Shown here: in pieces, positions 1 through 8,399 of the stretch | Position numbering within the stretch: position 1 is the stretch's first letter | How the letters are laid out: every line of letters starts with the position of its first letter | NCBI RefSeq assembly: GCF_900112795.1 | Contig: NZ_FONA01000006.1 | Span: 62,001-126,000 of the forward strand | From: Thermophagus xiamenensis | GTDB taxonomy: Bacteria > Bacteroidota > Bacteroidia > Bacteroidales > Marinilabiliaceae | Direction of reading: 5' to 3' | DNA length: 64,000 nt | Notes under the pieces: model-generated | Database searches by the model: none | The model's input: only the letters and a program-made list of their open reading frames with translations | What the model was told of the DNA's origin: nothing | Translations under genes and position numbers: made by a program

Positions 1-373
1 CTGAAAGGCCTCCCTGCGCTGCTTTTGCAAGGAATTCCTCGACGGCGCTCAGATTGAGGGTCCCGTCGTCTTCCACCACCGCACCATGTTTCATTCCGTA
101 GCCAGCCGTAACTTCATCAAAATTGGAACAGATCATGGTGTATTCAACGCCGGATTGAGAAAATCCACTTAACGAAACCCCGGCACCCAGTTTAAAGTCG
201 GGATTGACCTCTCTGTCGACATAGGCTTTTAGGACATCATATTGATTCAGATACTCAAGCGCAGCAATGCTTTCGGGTTTTTCTACACTAAAATCCAACA
301 TGCTGTTGTCAGCACAAGAGGTTAGCAAAGAAAAACCTATAGCAATAGTCCAGAATTTATTCAAACATTTCAT
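1..373 (-). CDS. GH10 endo-1,4-beta-xylanase, lipoprotein, N-terminal part (cut by window edge)
   Basis: I translated this by hand from the minus strand. It gives a lipoprotein signal (MKCLNKFWTIAIGFSLLTSC) followed by about 105 mature residues. The segment NFDEVTAGYGMKHGAV matches the start of the GH10 barrel, where the family has a phrase like 'F..vTpeNeMK'. The catalytic glutamates would lie beyond the window, so only the N-terminus can be judged. It follows susC-susD-susC-susD-xusE on the same strand, which is where the xylanase sits in the xusABCDE-xyn10 clusters of Prevotella and Bacteroides. It would cleave xylan backbones at the cell surface. The start used is the ATG at 373; an in-frame ATG two codons earlier (379) is possible. 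The leader repeat at 374-484 lies directly upstream. Confidence 0.72.
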   Translation of the reverse strand, partial: MKCLNKFWTIAIGFSLLTSCADNSMLDFSVEKPESIAALEYLNQYDVLKAYVDREVNPDFKLGAGVSLSGFSQSGVEYTMICSNFDEVTAGYGMKHGAVVEDDGTLNLSAVEEFLAKAAQGGLS

Positions 374-484
374 CGTCATTAGTGTAAGTTTTAATTAAAT
401 CACTGTTCAAATGAAACTCACAGAACAAAAGCAATACACCCTCTTTTTTGTGTCGAGCCTTCATTTTTATGTTCGTTTCATCAT
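374..484 (-). repeat. Leader repeat copy A, upstream of the GH10 gene
   Basis: Read on the minus strand, this spacer starts just after the XusE-like stop with ATG ATG AAA CGA ACA TAA (micro-ORF 467-481: Met-Lys-Arg-Thr-stop). It then carries CGACACAAAA, a TGTGAGTTTCAT block, and TTTAATTAAAACTTACACTAATG just before the GH10 start. The same blocks in the same order occur at 6288-6392 and 36136-36347, and the second half at 3353-3408. The micro-ORF ATG lies 108 nt before the GH10 ATG at 373, or 102 nt before the alternative at 379. This is the most diverged of the full copies. Confidence 0.6.
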
Positions 485-496
485 GATTTAAAACAA

Positions 497-1534
497 TTAG
501 TTTTCTATATACACGGGATTGAAGGTCTCCATTGTTACTCCACGGTCCCGAACAACAAGCGTATCTTTTGTATCGTACTGTTTAACTCCAAAATCAATCT
601 GGTAATCAAGATAAAGGACATCCCTATCTTGATTTCCCCAACTGTTTTTATCACCATCCTTAACAAATTCTCCGGAACCATTGGCCGAAATACCTTCGGT
701 TCCTGAAGTTATGGTACATTTATTATCATCATCGAACGTTAGCACCAGTTCACAGGTAAGTGTTACGGGTACACCATTCTCTTCTACCGTAGTTTGGACC
801 GGGAATATTGCGGAATTTAAAGAAGCGGTATAAAGAGAGACCACCTCATCATATTCTACATACTCCTCGTGTCTAACTACCGTAGTGGTTTCACCTCCTT
901 CAGTAATGAGATCGGTTCCTCGGCGCAAATAGTTCCCATGCCATGGATTAATGAACTTAACACAATAAAGGACAAAATCCTTTGGTTGCACATCCCAATC
1001 TGCAGATTTAGTCCGAACAGGATTATCCACCATAGGTACACCGGAAAGAATTGAATCAGCATTGGAAACATTGGTCATAACCAACGGAATTACATAGGTT
1101 TTAACCAATGATTTCGGGTCTTCAAAGAAGGCATTGGAAAGCTGCACCTCCACTCCTCCATTCAGACTTTTATCCAGGGTAATTTTATTGGATGCCAGAG
1201 AATAATAGTTATCCGGCATAGGGACCACCGCCGAATCGTTTTCAAAAAAGAGATTATTGCATAAAGAATTATCAATGGCAATATCAATATTGATTAATTT
1301 GTCATTAGAATAAACACCGCCCATTGTTGCATAAATCATGCACTTATACTCATTATCCAGGGAATTGTCATAAATATCTTCGCCTAGCACAATGGTTCTC
1401 ACCGGGTACTGATAGGCAAAATATACTGTGGTGTAATCAAAGTCCGGGAATTCTACATCCTGATTTTCGCAAGAGAAAAAGACTACAGAAAACAACCCGG
1501 TCAAAATCACCCCTAAAAATTTATACAATTTCAT
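497..1534 (-). CDS. XusE-like surface lipoprotein (DUF1735/DUF5627 type)
   Basis: This is a 345-residue protein with a lipoprotein signal (MKLYKFLGVILTGLFSVVFFSC) and a beta-rich body. A DUF1735-like first half (approx. residues 40-170) contains VYFAYQYPVRTIVLGED. A second half contains the WHGNYLRRG phrase seen in XusE-like proteins of xylan loci. These proteins are exported and probably bind glycan on the surface; no catalytic motif is visible. It lies 33 nt after susD2 and before the GH10 gene, so the order matches xusE. An in-frame ATG six codons upstream (1552) exists; I chose 1534 because it starts a standard lipoprotein signal. Binding of xylan is inferred from context. Confidence 0.72.
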   Translation of the reverse strand: MKLYKFLGVILTGLFSVVFFSCENQDVEFPDFDYTTVYFAYQYPVRTIVLGEDIYDNSLDNEYKCMIYATMGGVYSNDKLINIDIAIDNSLCNNLFFENDSAVVPMPDNYYSLASNKITLDKSLNGGVEVQLSNAFFEDPKSLVKTYVIPLVMTNVSNADSILSGVPMVDNPVRTKSADWDVQPKDFVLYCVKFINPWHGNYLRRGTDLITEGGETTTVVRHEEYVEYDEVVSLYTASLNSAIFPVQTTVEENGVPVTLTCELVLTFDDDNKCTITSGTEGISANGSGEFVKDGDKNSWGNQDRDVLYLDYQIDFGVKQYDTKDTLVVRDRGVTMETFNPVYIEN

Positions 1535-1567
1535 ATCATTAAATTTTATCATTTATTATTCAACGAA

Positions 1568-3352
1568 TTACCATCCAGCATTTTGTTTTAGGTTGGTCCA
1601 TTTGAGCACTTCTTGATACGGGATTGGCCCGTGATACATATAATCTTTGTAAACTCTGGGTTCCACCTCTATAGTTGTATAAACCGGATCAACATTGGGC
1701 TTGTCAATTTGCATACCACGAGCCGTTTCATTCAATTTGTCAAGACTAACCTTCCAACGACGCAAATCCCAGAAACGGTGGTTTTCAAAACATAGTTCCA
1801 AACGACGCTCATTACGAATCAATGAACGCATTTTATCTTTGTCATTTTTGCACTCTTCCAGATAAGGATCATCATTATCTGTCCCTACTCCGGCCCTGTT
1901 ACGTATGGCTTTAATCACATCATATGCTGACCAGGGATATGTTCCGGTACCTGTAGGTCCCCAGGCTTCGTTGGCAGCCTCGGCATAAGCCAGGAAAATT
2001 TCCGTATAGCGAATACGTGCTGTATAATGTTTTTGCTCCGTATTGAACTCGGGGTTGGGATTACAGTCAGGACGCAATAGTTTTCTCAAATAGTAACCGG
2101 TCCGAGTAGACAAACCATTTTCCTTATTGATAACATCATTATTTGTTCCATAGGTTCCGGTAATAATAATATCGTCGTTAGGTCCCTGCGTGCTTTCATT
2201 GATAACGATATATCTATTGAGCCGAGGGTCGCGATTGGCATAAGGATCATTGGGGTCATAGTTGGCATCAGGATGCGAAATGGGATACCCATTTACCATA
2301 GGAAATGCATCCACAAGATTTTGCGTGGGGTTCACCCTACCATTACCATAGAGCGAGGGCGGGAAATTATCAGTTTCGAGGTCATTACTTTGGCTTATAT
2401 CACTTCTCCAAATAATTTCAGGGGGTGTAACTCCGGAGCCCAGAGATTCAATTTCATCGATATTTGCATACCAAGTACCCCCGTTAGGGTCCAACCCACT
2501 GACACCATTAATACGATCGAGGACAATGCCGGCATAGTTAGCTGCATCTTCCCACGTTACATTGGTGCCGGAACTATAGGCAGGACTTGCCGCTAGCAAT
2601 GCCACCTGAGCGCGAACCGCTTCCACAATTCGACCGGTTATACGTCCTCTCATATGGTTGCCATTCACGCGGTTATAATCACCGGCATTGGTAACTCCCA
2701 TCTCTTTATACTTTTCGGGAATTTCAGCATCGGAAATATCTCCATAATCCAGCGGCAACAATTCCAGAGCCTTCTCCACATCACTCATGATTTGGTCAAC
2801 GCACTCCTGAAAAGTGTTTCGCGGCACATTGAAATCAGATTCTGTGGTTTCAGGTTCTGTTAAAATGGGAACTCCCAACAATTGTCCGTCCTCAGTCCAT
2901 CCGCCATGAGCCTGCAGGAGAAAATACATATGAACAGCGCGTAAGGCATAGGCTTCACCTTTTAGACGATCATTGTACATGGTACGAATTACCTCATCTT
3001 TACTCCACATCACCTCATCGGCATTTTGCAGAAAAAGATTAATGTACTGAATGGCATTTCTAGATCCCTGCCATCGCGACATAGGATTATCATTAGCTGC
3101 CCAGGAGCCGGTAGCCATCTGCAAATAGTTGTTTTCGTTATCATTGGATACGGCATCATCGGTAGCCACATCGCTATTAGGAAAAGCGGAATAAGGCAAC
3201 AGGATATAAGCATTGGCTAAAATTCCCTGAGCATATGTTGGTTCCTGATACATGGCATCAATATTCCTAATATTTTCGTTGGCAGGAGAGAAAAAATCTT
3301 CACAGCCTGTTACCAGGAACAATAGCACTAATAGTTTAATAGTATTTCTCAT
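1568..3352 (-). CDS. SusD/RagB-family lipoprotein (XusD-like)
   Basis: This 594-residue glycan-binding lipoprotein has the signal MRNTIKLLVLLFLVTGCEDF with a lipobox Cys at residue 17. The SusD fold is supported by the N-terminal DEFxxP-like region, the TPR-like stretch RMYNDRLKGEAYALRAVHMYFLL, and the typical C-terminal phrases IRNERRLELCFENHRFWDLRRW and PIPYQEVLKW. Such proteins cap the paired SusC channel and hand it oligosaccharides. It follows susC2 by 67 nt, with the second half of the leader repeat in between, and precedes the XusE-like gene. In the xus scheme this is XusD. The substrate is probably xylo-oligosaccharide, judged from context. Confidence 0.9.
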   Translation of the reverse strand: MRNTIKLLVLLFLVTGCEDFFSPANENIRNIDAMYQEPTYAQGILANAYILLPYSAFPNSDVATDDAVSNDNENNYLQMATGSWAANDNPMSRWQGSRNAIQYINLFLQNADEVMWSKDEVIRTMYNDRLKGEAYALRAVHMYFLLQAHGGWTEDGQLLGVPILTEPETTESDFNVPRNTFQECVDQIMSDVEKALELLPLDYGDISDAEIPEKYKEMGVTNAGDYNRVNGNHMRGRITGRIVEAVRAQVALLAASPAYSSGTNVTWEDAANYAGIVLDRINGVSGLDPNGGTWYANIDEIESLGSGVTPPEIIWRSDISQSNDLETDNFPPSLYGNGRVNPTQNLVDAFPMVNGYPISHPDANYDPNDPYANRDPRLNRYIVINESTQGPNDDIIITGTYGTNNDVINKENGLSTRTGYYLRKLLRPDCNPNPEFNTEQKHYTARIRYTEIFLAYAEAANEAWGPTGTGTYPWSAYDVIKAIRNRAGVGTDNDDPYLEECKNDKDKMRSLIRNERRLELCFENHRFWDLRRWKVSLDKLNETARGMQIDKPNVDPVYTTIEVEPRVYKDYMYHGPIPYQEVLKWTNLKQNAGW

Positions 3353-3408
3353 CAGTGTAAAAGTTTCAAAGTTATTATCCTAAGGAATTCACATGAAAAA
3401 ACACAGAT
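3353..3408 (-). repeat. Leader repeat copy D (second half only), upstream of susD2
   Basis: On the minus strand this spacer reads TGTGTTTTTTCATGTGAATT, then about 28 nt, then AAACTTTTACACTG immediately before the susD2 ATG. It matches the second half of copy B (GTGTTTTTGGTCATGCGAGTT and AAAATTTTTACTG before the ATG). The micro-ORF half is missing because the susC2 coding region ends only 67 nt upstream. Confidence 0.5.
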
Positions 3409-3419
3409 TTCCGTTTGCA

Positions 3420-6287
3420 TCAGAATGCAGCCTTCAAACCAATATTGTAAAAACGGGTTTGTGGTGCATCGGTAATATTCATCTCCAAAATTTCTTTTTC
3501 TTTAGCTATTGTCAGCAAATTGGAACCACTGATGTATGCCGAAACTTCTTTAAAGAATGAGTTTTGCAGAATGTTTTTCGGCAAATCATAGGTTATTTGC
3601 ACCTTAGCCAAATTAAATCGGTCGGTTTTATATAGCCAAAAGTCGGAATTCCGGAAGTTATTGGTTCCGCTTGTGGTTGTCAGCCGGGGATAGGTGGCTG
3701 TTTCTTTGGTTTCTTCAGTCCATCGGTTACGGACCACTTCAGAATATTTCCGGTTGCCATATACCCAGAAATAGGAATTGTTTTTCATGGCGTAGGCGCC
3801 GAAGCCACCTGTTCCCATAGCAAAAAAGGTAAGATTTTTCCATCTAGCGGTAAGATTCACACCTAATGTAAAAGGAGCGCCATACCATCCTCCTTTCCCC
3901 AAGTAAACCACATCTTGCTCATTAATAATGTTGTCGTTGTTTTGATCCACATACTTGATATCACCCGGTTTCACAACACCACCGAAGACCTGTTCTGGAG
4001 AGTTATCTATCTCTTCTTGGCTTTGGAAAAAACCATCGCTTTCGAGGCCCCAGATACCATCAACAGGACGACCCTCACGTTTCTGATAATCATACTCATA
4101 GTTTTCATCACGCCGAGTGGCCTCGGTAGTATAATAGGTTCCTGCCAGGCCGAGGGTCCAGTGTACGTTACCCAGACGCTTATTAAAATTGACATCGAAA
4201 TCGAATCCCATGCGTTGATCGTCATTAAAATTGACATATGGGATGAAAGATGCATCAGGATAATAGGTAAAGAAATAGTTTGGGAAAATGGTGGAAGGCT
4301 CAATAATCAATCCCTCCATTTTATTAATAAAGAAAGAGGTATTTATGGAAAACAGATTATCCCACATGGAAGCACGCAAATTGGCAGATAATTCTTTTCT
4401 TTTAATGAAGGTCAAATCCTTGTTTTCTCCTCTAATCGAATTGGTAGATTGTTCTGAAGCACCATCATACCATCCCCACCATGCACCATCGGCCTGAGTA
4501 TAATTGGCTTCATACATATAATAATCGTCAATATCCAGATCGGTATTCAGGATACTTGCTGAAACGCTAAGAACCATATCGTCTATCACGGATGAACTAG
4601 CCATGAAACTCTCATTACTTAATCTCCAACCCAGCGTTATGGAAGGTGAAAAAGCATTTCGATGGCCGGGGGCTAATTTGGCCGAATGAACAATTGCGGC
4701 ACCGAAATCTGAATAATACTTGTTTTTGAAGTTGTATCCCAATTGGAGTCCCAGATTGGCATTACTGGTTCTGTGATAAACTTCCGATTCAGTCTGCTGA
4801 AAACCGTTTGCTATCAACATAGCAGACAGATTGTGGGCATTATTCAGGGAGGTATTGTATTCGAACCACCCGGAAAAGGCAAGTGTTTGTCGATTTGTGC
4901 TGCCACTTATATTTTGCTCGCCCGAACGCTCATCATTATTGTATTTGGTTAAGTCAGCAATCACATCGACCCCATTGTAGGAATACCATGAAGGTTCATA
5001 AACTGCATAGGAATTATTGTAAGAAGTGGTGTAAGAAGTGGCGTAATCAACAGCAAACTGGGTATGAAATGAAAGACCTTTCAAAAAATTATCCAAATTA
5101 AAGTCAATCCCCGTATCGAACTGGAACTGCCGACTGGTCCATTTACTGTACCCCCCAGCATAGAAATCGGCAAAAACATTGGTCATATCGACCTGTGTTC
5201 CGGCTAAAAAATACTTGCCGTCAACAATATTACTACTGTTATTCACAAGAGTCCATGCGTTAAGTGCATTTTGATCCAGGAAACTAATGGGGATTAAAGG
5301 CGAAATGCGATTAGGTCGCATGGTGGCTGCATAGGTCCAATAGGTATCGGAGGTATCATCATCCGGATCACTATCAGTGACATTAGCACTTCGTGCATTA
5401 TAGAAAGTAGCATTAGCGTTTACAAAGGCACTGATATAATCATTCAACTTTAAATCAATATTTCCTCTGACATTTAAGCGATCGGTATAATTATTCTTGG
5501 CTTCCCCAATTTTAAACAGATCTCCTTGCCTATAATAGCCAATATTGGTATAATATCGTGCTCGTTCATTTCCACCCGAGATTTCGGTAACAACATCAGA
5601 CCGATTATAGGCTTTTTTCAGATAATCTGAAGAATAAAAATCAACATTGGGATACCTGTATGGATTTTGTCCGGAAGCAAAACGATAAATCTCCTCATCG
5701 CTATAAGCAGGTTGCAATCCATCATTTTCCAACGCTTCATTATAAAGCGTCATATACTCGGCCGAGCCAAGATATTTGGGATAACTTTTTGAAACATGAA
5801 AACCAGAATTTGCACGGACATTAATTTTTAGGGGGTGAGCTTGCCCTCTTTTGGTAGTAATAAAAATAACTCCTTTGGCAGCCCTACTACCATAAAGCAC
5901 AACAGCCGAAGCCCCTTTCAAAAAAGTGATATGATCTATTTCTGCGGGAATAACATTATTGGCATCTCGCGGCACACCGTCAACCAGAACCAAATAATCA
6001 TCCATCCCCCATAAAGAGTTACCCGTCCAACCACCGATATATCCCTGCATATTATCCAAGCTATAAGTATGATAGTTTTTCTTAATCAGATTTTGCACGT
6101 CGACCACGGCCACACTACCCCAAAGGTCCGATTTTGTAACCTTGCGAAAGGCAATTTGAACCCGTGATGTATCATTTACCATATAAGTTGAATCAGTTTC
6201 ATTTTCGGTCGTTGATTGTGCCTTAACTCCCGGGGTAAGGTCAACCAACATCGCCAACAAAATGATTCTTATAATTATTTGTTTCAT
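3420..6287 (-). CDS. SusC-family TonB-dependent outer-membrane transporter (XusC-like)
   Basis: This protein has 955 residues and a signal peptide ending near VKAQS. Unlike its neighbour at 8400, it lacks the carboxypeptidase-like beta-sandwich at the N-terminus and goes almost directly into the plug domain (VAVVDVQNLIKKNYHTYSLD, VLVDGVPRDANNVIPAEIDH, FLKGASAVVLYGSRAAKGVI). A 22-strand-type barrel follows, ending in an aromatic C-terminal residue (GLKAAF). A shortened SusC of this kind is usual for the second transporter of xus loci. It pairs with the SusD-like protein at 1568 to import xylo-oligosaccharides. The gene starts right after leader repeat copy B. Confidence 0.9.
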   Translation of the reverse strand: MKQIIIRIILLAMLVDLTPGVKAQSTTENETDSTYMVNDTSRVQIAFRKVTKSDLWGSVAVVDVQNLIKKNYHTYSLDNMQGYIGGWTGNSLWGMDDYLVLVDGVPRDANNVIPAEIDHITFLKGASAVVLYGSRAAKGVIFITTKRGQAHPLKINVRANSGFHVSKSYPKYLGSAEYMTLYNEALENDGLQPAYSDEEIYRFASGQNPYRYPNVDFYSSDYLKKAYNRSDVVTEISGGNERARYYTNIGYYRQGDLFKIGEAKNNYTDRLNVRGNIDLKLNDYISAFVNANATFYNARSANVTDSDPDDDTSDTYWTYAATMRPNRISPLIPISFLDQNALNAWTLVNNSSNIVDGKYFLAGTQVDMTNVFADFYAGGYSKWTSRQFQFDTGIDFNLDNFLKGLSFHTQFAVDYATSYTTSYNNSYAVYEPSWYSYNGVDVIADLTKYNNDERSGEQNISGSTNRQTLAFSGWFEYNTSLNNAHNLSAMLIANGFQQTESEVYHRTSNANLGLQLGYNFKNKYYSDFGAAIVHSAKLAPGHRNAFSPSITLGWRLSNESFMASSSVIDDMVLSVSASILNTDLDIDDYYMYEANYTQADGAWWGWYDGASEQSTNSIRGENKDLTFIKRKELSANLRASMWDNLFSINTSFFINKMEGLIIEPSTIFPNYFFTYYPDASFIPYVNFNDDQRMGFDFDVNFNKRLGNVHWTLGLAGTYYTTEATRRDENYEYDYQKREGRPVDGIWGLESDGFFQSQEEIDNSPEQVFGGVVKPGDIKYVDQNNDNIINEQDVVYLGKGGWYGAPFTLGVNLTARWKNLTFFAMGTGGFGAYAMKNNSYFWVYGNRKYSEVVRNRWTEETKETATYPRLTTTSGTNNFRNSDFWLYKTDRFNLAKVQITYDLPKNILQNSFFKEVSAYISGSNLLTIAKEKEILEMNITDAPQTRFYNIGLKAAF

Positions 6288-6425
6288 CAGTAAAAATTTT
6301 AATTTAGTTATTGGGCTGATGTAACTCGCATGACCAAAAACACATACATATTTTTTTGTTGTGACAGGTTTTCTTGGTTATGCGCGTTTCATTGTTATAT
6401 ATATACTATTTGAATTAAAACACTG
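6288..6425 (-). repeat. Leader repeat copy B, upstream of susC2
   Basis: On the minus strand the spacer between susD1 and susC2 carries ATG AAA CGC GCA TAA (micro-ORF 6378-6392: Met-Lys-Arg-Ala-stop). Then come CTGTCACAACAAAA, GGTCATGCGAGTTACATCAG, CCAATAACTAAATT and TTTTTACTG, followed by the susC2 ATG. The micro-ORF ATG lies exactly 105 nt before the susC2 ATG, as in the fecR copy. The AT-rich stretch ahead of the micro-ORF (AGTGTTTTAATTCAAATAG, 6401-6425) resembles the stretch ahead of the real start codons, as if part of another unit preceded it. Confidence 0.65.
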
Positions 6426-6443
6426 TTAAAATAACCAAGGAAA

Positions 6444-8396
6444 TTACCAACCCGGATTCTGACCAAATTCTGGATACATGGAAGTATCGTTAATCTTGAG
6501 GGGGAACCAGTAGTGTTTTGTTCCAAACTGCCGAGTTAAAATAACTTCTTCCCTAAAATTGGAAACTCTGGCATCTTTGGGGTCATTTTCCATGTAAAAA
6601 TCTTCATCCTCAACCCGATCAAATTCCTGGGATGTTTTGATGTTGTAGGGATATTCAGTCAGCAAAAGCCAACGCCGTAAGTCATTGAACCTAAAACCTT
6701 CAAAAGCCAGTTCAACAGCACGTTCACGCCGCACTTCATCCAGGAACAGCTCACGACTACCAGTGTATTTGGAATGAACATGACCTGCACCAACACGATC
6801 GCGCAGCGTGTTAATGGCTTCGACGGCAGTCTTGGAAAAATTGGATGATTTATGGTTAGCTCCGCCTATTGCTCCACATGCCTCGGCATACATCAAATAG
6901 ATGTCTGCCAATCTCATATAAGGAAGATAGACATGAAGATTTGCCGACCAGTTATAGGCACCGTCATATTTATTCGCGGTATGAGGCACAAGTTTTTGTG
7001 TAAAGTAGCCGGTACGGCTTGCATTTTCAACTTTTCTCATGGCACCTCCCGTATAAAGACTACAATACCTCAAATATTCCATATCAGAAGGCATTGAAGC
7101 ATTAACATATTTGAAACCATCGAAGACAATGTCGTGGTAAAATCTGGGATCACGATCTTTGAAAGGATAAGTAGGATCGAATCCTGAATCGGGGTCATCC
7201 AAAGGCAGGCCATTTGCCATACCATACAAATTGACATAATTGGCTGTTGGTTGATGAATGATGTTGTCATGTTCAACAAGCCCCTGCACTTTGGGCCCAA
7301 AAGTTTTGGTGGTATTCCAGTTACTGCTGTTACCATCGTATGAAGGACCACGAAAAATGGCTTCTGTAGAACCAGGCATCAGCCAGTTTTGTCCGGTAGT
7401 ATAAAAAATATCACTGTATGAAGTGGTGGCATCATCGGCTGGTACATGGTTATAAATATCTTTGTAGTTGAATTCGACCAAAGCATACTGAGTTTGACCA
7501 CTTTCCACCAGACTGAGTAACTCACCAAAAGCCTCAGCAGCTTTATCGCAGTAGGTTTCATCATAGTTATAGGTATTTCCACCACCGGTTTGAGGCCCAT
7601 TTTTCATGAGAGGACTTCCGGCCCACAGATAATTCTTACCTAAATAACCTAAAGCCATAATCTTATTGATTCGCAATTGATTTTTTCCCAAAGTGTTTCT
7701 TCCTACTTTGGTATTATCCCAGTCGATAGGCAACAGTTGGGCGGCTTTTTCGAAATCGGCTCCGGCTTTATCGGCACATTCCTGATAGCTTAATCGAGGA
7801 AGTGTCAGTTTTTCGCCGGATGGCAACACCTCATCCACATAAGGAAGCCCTCCCAGATATTGCATTAATTGGAAATGCCACCAGGCTCTAAAGAAATATA
7901 ATTGTCCGGCTATCATATCTTTTTCTTCCTGGGTCGCCTCGGTTAACTTGTCAAGATTTGCGAGTCCAATGTTAGCCTTTCGGATGCAATACCAGGCATG
8001 AGGCCACATGGCATGATCAAACGCGTCATCAGAAGTAGGATCGGCATCATCTTTATCGAGCCAGCTTCCGTTTTGAGCCATTCTACCGGCCTGCCAGGCC
8101 CAGAAATTTCCGATATCAATCTGATGGACCATGTGCCAGTCACCTTCAGGGTTCATAATTTCGTCATCACCCCAGTTCCAGGAAGTTGTCCAATAGGATT
8201 TCTGTTTGTCAGGGATGCAATTGTAAATTTCTTCGATAAAGCCTTGAAAATTAGTAAAATTTTTAAACGCCTCATCTTCCGAAATGATAGATTCGGCTTC
8301 TTTATCCAGATAATCTTCACAAGAACTCAACCCTAAAATCAGAAGGGTTAATATACTTCCCCATAAAAATTTATTATATAGTTTCATCGTATTCAT
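6444..8396 (-). CDS. SusD/RagB-family lipoprotein (XusB-like)
   Basis: This 650-residue SusD homologue has the lipoprotein signal LWGSILTLLILGLSSCEDYL. Family landmarks are SIISEDEAFKNFTNFQGFIE near the N-terminus, the helical repeat AGQLYFFRAWWHFQLMQYLG, and the C-terminal phrases RRERAVELAFEGFRFNDLRR and WFPLKINDTSMYPEFGQNPG. At 650 residues it is longer than most SusD proteins, as XusB-type proteins are. It starts only 3 nt after the susC1 stop, so the two are translated from one message. It probably caps the susC1 channel and binds long xylan chains. The start could also be the ATG three codons inside. Confidence 0.9.
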   Translation of the reverse strand: MNTMKLYNKFLWGSILTLLILGLSSCEDYLDKEAESIISEDEAFKNFTNFQGFIEEIYNCIPDKQKSYWTTSWNWGDDEIMNPEGDWHMVHQIDIGNFWAWQAGRMAQNGSWLDKDDADPTSDDAFDHAMWPHAWYCIRKANIGLANLDKLTEATQEEKDMIAGQLYFFRAWWHFQLMQYLGGLPYVDEVLPSGEKLTLPRLSYQECADKAGADFEKAAQLLPIDWDNTKVGRNTLGKNQLRINKIMALGYLGKNYLWAGSPLMKNGPQTGGGNTYNYDETYCDKAAEAFGELLSLVESGQTQYALVEFNYKDIYNHVPADDATTSYSDIFYTTGQNWLMPGSTEAIFRGPSYDGNSSNWNTTKTFGPKVQGLVEHDNIIHQPTANYVNLYGMANGLPLDDPDSGFDPTYPFKDRDPRFYHDIVFDGFKYVNASMPSDMEYLRYCSLYTGGAMRKVENASRTGYFTQKLVPHTANKYDGAYNWSANLHVYLPYMRLADIYLMYAEACGAIGGANHKSSNFSKTAVEAINTLRDRVGAGHVHSKYTGSRELFLDEVRRERAVELAFEGFRFNDLRRWLLLTEYPYNIKTSQEFDRVEDEDFYMENDPKDARVSNFREEVILTRQFGTKHYWFPLKINDTSMYPEFGQNPGW

Positions 8397-8399
8397 AAT

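Noticed and set aside
3915-4391. Plus-strand frame of 158 codons inside susC2
   Set aside because: It is antisense to a strongly supported SusC barrel and has no signal, domain or context.
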